Below are positions 30,079 through 32,901 of a DNA stretch of 32,901 nucleotides, one piece after another. Numbering within the stretch: the first letter of the stretch is position 1; each line of letters begins with the position of its first letter. The translations under genes were made by a program, and so were the position numbers. The stretch is from Candidatus Peribacteria bacterium (GTDB lineage: Bacteria > Patescibacteriota > Gracilibacteria > Peribacterales > Peribacteraceae), in NCBI GenBank assembly GCA_018652265.1, contig JABICL010000031.1:1-32901 (forward strand), read 5' to 3'. A model generated the notes under the pieces. That model did not search any database and was not told where the DNA came from. It saw nothing but the letters and a program-made list of their open reading frames with translations.

Positions 30079-30106
30079 TTGCTAGTAACACCAAATGTGT
30101 TACACT
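30079..30106 (+). promoter_or_regulatory. Promoter and overlapping palindrome of purP
   Basis: -35 TTGCTA (30079-30084), 16-bp spacer, extended -10 TG-T-TACACT (30098-30106). The inverted repeat GTAACAC-CAAAT-GTGTTAC (30085-30103) fills the spacer and overlaps the -10, where a repressor would block polymerase. The ATG at 30119 is 12 nt from the hexamer. Confidence 0.6.
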
Positions 30107-30118
30107 CTTTGAAATAAT

Positions 30119-31189
30119 ATGGCAAGTGAATTTCCAATACCGGCCTCCAAGAATCCAAAAGATTTTGTGATAGCAACTATCGGAAGTCATTCTGCATTAC
30201 AGATTCTGAAAGGCGCACGCGATGAAGGAATAAGAAATCTAGCAATCTGCAAGAAAGGATCAGAGAGGCCATACGAAAGCTACGGAGTTGCAGACGAGAT
30301 AATCACCATAGATGACTGGTCATCTTGGGATAGCAAATTGGAAGAAGAATTAAAGAAAAGAAATGCAATAGTAATCCCGCATGGATCATTTATTGCTTAC
30401 ATGGGACATGATCGAGTAAAAGAGATGGACATCATGTACTACGGAACAAAAGAAATCCTTGAGTGGGAATCAGATAGATCAAAAGAGAGAATATGGCTCG
30501 AGAAATCTGATCTTAAACTTCCAAGAGTTCTTGCCACGCCAGAAGACATAAAGAGTCCTGTAATAATTAAGTTTCATGGAGCTTCAGGTGGATTTGGTTA
30601 TTTCATCGCCAATACTCCAGAACAGTTCTACGAAGTAAAAAATAGAAAATATCCAGATAATAATGATTTTGTAATACAGGAATACATAGTAGGAGTTCCG
30701 CTATATATACATTATTTCTATTCCCCTATTACAGGGGAACTAGAGATACTAAGTTTCGATAAAAGATACGAAAGCAATGCAGACTCTATAGGTCGTATAA
30801 AAGCAGCAGATCAGCTTGCAGCGAATATTCATACCTCGTACACAATAGTAGGAAATATTCCTGTCGTAGTACGCGAATCACTTCTTCCACAAATGTTTGA
30901 AATGGGAGAAAACGTAGTAAAAATAAGTAAAGAAATCTGTAAGGCAGATGCATCCGGAGAAAGCAAAGGATTATTTGGTCCGTTCTGTTTAGAAGCTATA
31001 GTCACTCGTAAGCTCGAAGTATTTGTATTCGAGATAAGTGCCAGAATAGTCGCAGGTACAAATCCATTCATAGAAGGATCTCCTTATACCGCACTCAAAT
31101 ACGACGTGCCTATGAGTACAGGACGCAGAATCGCAAGGGATATAAAAGAGGCTATAGAATCAGGAAGACTAAGCGAAGTACTGGGGTGA
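30119..31189 (+). CDS. purP: Formate-dependent FAICAR synthetase, PurP family
   Basis: PurP of archaea joins formate to AICAR using ATP to give FAICAR, in place of the 10-formyl-THF-dependent step of PurH. Seen here: IATIGSHSALQILKGARDEG (conserved His24), CKKGSERPYESYGVADEII, IPHGSFIAYMGHDRV, the ATP-grasp loop KFHGASGGFGYFI, EYIVGVPLYIHYFYSP, and C-terminal SARIVAGTNPFIEGSPYT. The length of 356 residues is normal. It is an archaeal-style purine enzyme in a bacterial genome. The next gene, 27 bp downstream, is a diverged paralogue. No AICAR-forming or IMP cyclohydrolase gene is in the window. Confidence 0.9.
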   Translation: MASEFPIPASKNPKDFVIATIGSHSALQILKGARDEGIRNLAICKKGSERPYESYGVADEIITIDDWSSWDSKLEEELKKRNAIVIPHGSFIAYMGHDRVKEMDIMYYGTKEILEWESDRSKERIWLEKSDLKLPRVLATPEDIKSPVIIKFHGASGGFGYFIANTPEQFYEVKNRKYPDNNDFVIQEYIVGVPLYIHYFYSPITGELEILSFDKRYESNADSIGRIKAADQLAANIHTSYTIVGNIPVVVRESLLPQMFEMGENVVKISKEICKADASGESKGLFGPFCLEAIVTRKLEVFVFEISARIVAGTNPFIEGSPYTALKYDVPMSTGRRIARDIKEAIESGRLSEVLG

Positions 31190-31216
31190 GATTTAATTTT
31201 TATGTAAACTGAAATT

Positions 31217-32335
31217 ATGGATACAAAAGAACTACTTAAGGGCTACGATTTAGAAAATATTAGCATCGGTGTGCTTGGAGGACACAGTGCACTCGATGTT
31301 TGCCATGGAGCGAAAAAGGCAGGATTTAAGACTGTATGTGTTGCAAGAAAGGGCAGAGAAAAAACTTATGACACATATTTCAAATCAAAAAATGGCAAAG
31401 GATGTATAGACGAAACTATATTGGTAGATGAGTTTGAAGATATCTTGAACGAAGATGTGCAGAAGAAACTAAGAGAGCTGAATACAATATTTATTCATAA
31501 TCGTTACTTTTGGGTCTACTTCTCTGATTACACAAAGTTTGAAAATGAATTCAAGGTACCAATATTTGGTAATAGATCGTATGTAAAAATCGAAGAGCGA
31601 GATCAAGAATATAATCAATATCATCTTATGGATGATGCAGGAATAAGAACTCCTAAAATCTTCGAGAAGCCAGAGGATATAGATAGACCAGTACTAGTAA
31701 AAGCAAATGAAAAAACTCGAGGATATGAAAGAGCATTCTTCGTAGTCTCAAATAGTGAAGAATACGAGCAAGTTGGATCTAGACTCGAAAAAGAAGGAAA
31801 AGTAGATGCAAGCTGGAGAGATGCAACCATAGAAGAATTTGTCGTAGGTGCTCATGTGAATTTCAATTTCTTCTATTCCCCTCTTACAGATCCTGGACTT
31901 GAGCTAATGGGAACAGATACCAGAAGACAAACTAATCTAGATGGATTCCTTCGGATGCCTGCATCTCAACAGGAAAAAGCAGCCAAGCATGTACCACTCA
32001 AGATGATAGAAACAGGACACATCGCAGTTACAATAAAAGAATCACTTGTAGAGAAAGCATTTGAACTCGGAGAAAAGTTTGTGGAAGCTACCAAGAAAAT
32101 GGATTCACGAGGAATAGTCGGACCATTTGCTCTGCAAGGCGCAGTGGTAGCCGAAGAAGGAAAAGAAGACATAGTAATCTTCGATGTCTCTATGAGAATT
32201 CCTGGCTCTCCTGGAACTAGATCTACTCCTTACTCTGGATACCTTCACGGCGAACCTATGAGTTATGGAGAAAGGATTGCGATGGAAATTGCAGCTGCTA
32301 CTGAGGAGGGTAAGCTAGACAAAGTTATAACTTAA
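31217..32335 (+). CDS. PurP-family paralogue with altered ATP-grasp loop
   Basis: The protein clearly shares PurP structure: ISIGVLGGHSALDVCHGAKKAGFKTVCVARKGREKTYDTYF, IPIFGNR-type segment, PKIFEKPEDIDRPVLVKA, EEFVVGAHVNFNFFYSPL, ELMGTDTRRQTNLDG, IKESLVEKAFELGEKFV, and SMRIPGSPGTRSTPYSGYL. The glycine loop that is KFHGASGGFGYF in purP is here KANEKTRGYERAFF, so nucleotide or substrate binding probably differs. PurP-like paralogues are known in archaea; their role is unclear. It probably shares the purP transcript. 372 residues, start ATG fixed by homology. It could be a subunit, a regulator or an enzyme for a related ligation. Confidence 0.85.
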   Translation: MDTKELLKGYDLENISIGVLGGHSALDVCHGAKKAGFKTVCVARKGREKTYDTYFKSKNGKGCIDETILVDEFEDILNEDVQKKLRELNTIFIHNRYFWVYFSDYTKFENEFKVPIFGNRSYVKIEERDQEYNQYHLMDDAGIRTPKIFEKPEDIDRPVLVKANEKTRGYERAFFVVSNSEEYEQVGSRLEKEGKVDASWRDATIEEFVVGAHVNFNFFYSPLTDPGLELMGTDTRRQTNLDGFLRMPASQQEKAAKHVPLKMIETGHIAVTIKESLVEKAFELGEKFVEATKKMDSRGIVGPFALQGAVVAEEGKEDIVIFDVSMRIPGSPGTRSTPYSGYLHGEPMSYGERIAMEIAAATEEGKLDKVIT

Positions 32336-32359
32336 ACTGCACTACTACATAGTGGTTAG

Positions 32360-32641
32360 CTAGATAGTACTTTTTTGTTTTATCAGCTTTTTTGCAAGAA
32401 AGTTTCTAATCTGATTCTTTAAGAATTTTCTCCCCGATCCACTCTTCAGAAATTTTTCTCTACCAATAGCATCCATCTTATCCACATAAGTTTCGCAATA
32501 TATTAATTTCCATTTCGATTCATTGGCAGTAGAAATATTTTTATGATTATTGTGTTCTCTTAGTCTTCTTTTCAAATCATTTGTATAACCAATATACCAC
32601 TTACCACTCGATTCACTTTCTATAAGATATACATGGAACAT
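32360..32641 (-). CDS. GIY-YIG domain endonuclease-like protein (UPF0213/YhbQ type)
   Basis: A single GIY-YIG domain: FHVYLIESESSGKWYIGYTNDLKRRLREHNN, then WKLIYCETYVDKMDAIGREKFLKSGSGRKFLKNQI. These small proteins are related to the catalytic domain of homing and repair nucleases; cellular role is mostly unknown. The protein from ATG 32641 has 93 residues. The frame extends upstream to 32728, but that part lies in a GC-rich palindrome cluster and the extended -10 (TG-C-TACAAT, 32650-32658) is 8 nt from the ATG at 32641, so the shorter start is right. It converges with the purP paralogue. Confidence 0.88.
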   Translation of the reverse strand: MFHVYLIESESSGKWYIGYTNDLKRRLREHNNHKNISTANESKWKLIYCETYVDKMDAIGREKFLKSGSGRKFLKNQIRNFLAKKLIKQKSTI

Positions 32642-32649
32642 AGTGTTAG

Positions 32650-32658
32650 ATTGTAGCA
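32650..32658 (-). promoter_or_regulatory. Extended -10 of the GIY-YIG gene
   Basis: Minus-strand TGCTACAAT (TG-C-TACAAT). The hexamer ends 8 nt before the ATG at 32641, giving a leader of about 2 nt. Confidence 0.6.
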
Positions 32659-32678
32659 AAACTGAATTATAAATGGCT

Positions 32679-32762
32679 GCGCCACGTTGGCGCGCCAAAG
32701 AAGCCACGTAAAACGACTTCGTCGTCACGTGGCACGTAAAGTCGCTTGCGCGCCTTTACGTG
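32679..32762. repeat. Cluster of GC-rich palindromes next to an IS end
   Basis: GCGCCA-CGT-TGGCGC (32679-32693), overlapping TTGGCGCGCCAA (32687-32698); CCACGT/ACGTGG (32704-32709, 32727-32732) enclosing ACGAC-TTC-GTCGT; and CACGTAAAG/CTTTACGTG (32733-32741, 32754-32762). It lies between the GIY-YIG promoter and the IS end at 32769. Confidence 0.75.
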
Positions 32763-32768
32763 GTGATG

Positions 32769-32901
32769 TGTACCCCATTTGGTAGACACAGTAGAACCCT
32801 CGCTAACCCTCGATTTGAGTCAAAAGATAATCTCTGTATACAACAGGAGTCATCTTGTTTCGATTCCACTGCTTCCTTTCATAATTGTAGTATTGCATAT
32901 A
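32769..32901 (-). mobile_element. IS3-family insertion sequence, one end only
   Basis: The terminus on this side starts TGTACCCCATTTGGTAGACA, with TG as outermost bases, and is followed by the last codons of an IS3-type transposase on the minus strand. The other end and the rest of the element lie beyond the window. The exact terminus is inferred from the TG and the spacing to the transposase stop. Confidence 0.65.
32803..32901 (-). CDS. IS3-family transposase OrfB, C-terminal end only
   Basis: The minus strand from the window edge encodes YMQYYNYERKQWNRNKMTP, then VVYRDYLLTQIEG and a TAG at 32803-32805. Y-x-x-YN-x-ER-x-Q-W-N-x-x-KMTP-x-x-YR is the characteristic C-terminus of the DDE integrase of IS3/IS150-like elements. 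About 90 percent of the gene is off the window, so completeness is unknown. It ends 34 bp inside the IS terminus. Confidence 0.75.
   Translation of the reverse strand, partial: YMQYYNYERKQWNRNKMTPVVYRDYLLTQIEG

Noticed and set aside
32762-32880. tRNA-Leu-like words (ATTTGGTAGACACAG, GTTTCGATTCC)
   Set aside because: The T-arm does not pair and the region is explained by an IS3 terminus and transposase end.
1-32901. CRISPR array
   Set aside because: The repeats seen are short tandem words or isolated hairpin elements, with no regular repeat-spacer pattern and no cas gene.

Overview
The window reads as a chromosomal segment of an AT-rich, small-genome bacterium of the Candidate Phyla Radiation (Patescibacteria). 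A Peregrinibacteria-like lineage is my best guess. The reasons are a short HrcA, a clamp-loader subunit DnaX without its zinc module, an archaeal-type PurP pair, a DUF5652 membrane protein, many orphan proteins, and very short distances between -10 boxes and start codons. TGA is used as a stop (antitoxin at 9695-9697, flavodoxin at 26723-26725), so the code is standard and not the TGA=Gly code of Gracilibacteria/Absconditabacteria. The placement is inference; there is no rRNA or tRNA gene here to confirm it.

Layout. 1-607: 5' part of rsmI (minus). 775-7478: gyrA, rpmE (L31), hrcA and a VirD4/TraG-like ATPase (plus). 7485-8006: two small minus-strand genes. 8098-10246: an accessory block with a NUDIX gene, a HTH-Panacea antitoxin and RelE-like toxin pair, and a decayed NUDIX 3' end. 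10299-13369: orphan soluble and membrane proteins plus a DUF4015 glycoside-hydrolase-like protein. 13478-16916 (minus): dnaX, 5-formyltetrahydrofolate cyclo-ligase and glyA. 17008-21125: envelope genes (lipoprotein DsbA, Cys-rich membrane protein, DM13 lipoprotein) and a 601-residue orphan, bracketed by two direct copies of a 118-bp hairpin repeat. 21180-21866: dcd and a probable small RNA. 21868-23885: a putative nuclease-like protein, a GC-rich foreign-looking short-chain dehydrogenase, and a minus-strand pseudogene. 23951-27175 (minus): flavodoxin, fused gamma/alpha and beta subunits of a 2-oxoacid oxidoreductase. 27232-28308: DUF5652 and a membrane-anchored DsbA-like protein. 28415-32335: prs, an orphan, purP and a purP-like paralogue. 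32360-32641: GIY-YIG protein (minus). 32769-32901: the end of an IS3-family insertion sequence.

How the genes work together. PRPP synthetase and PurP point to nucleotide synthesis using formate for the late purine step. GlyA and the cyclo-ligase supply and recycle one-carbon folates. Flavodoxin, translationally coupled to the oxidoreductase, is a plausible electron partner. Two DsbA-like proteins, a Cys-rich membrane protein and a DM13 lipoprotein suggest extracytoplasmic thiol or redox chemistry.

The most unusual signals are: (i) a C-terminal peptide module (MENLKKKLDEGGGPTVEAA-like) in three reading frames, two of which flank the toxin-antitoxin pair; (ii) the 118-bp repeat whose stem is kept while its loop diverges; (iii) a promoter-hairpin-terminator small RNA after dcd; (iv) palindromic elements carried in frame inside the oxidoreductase gene; and (v) widespread promoters compatible with leaderless mRNAs, against a foreign gene with a Shine-Dalgarno site.
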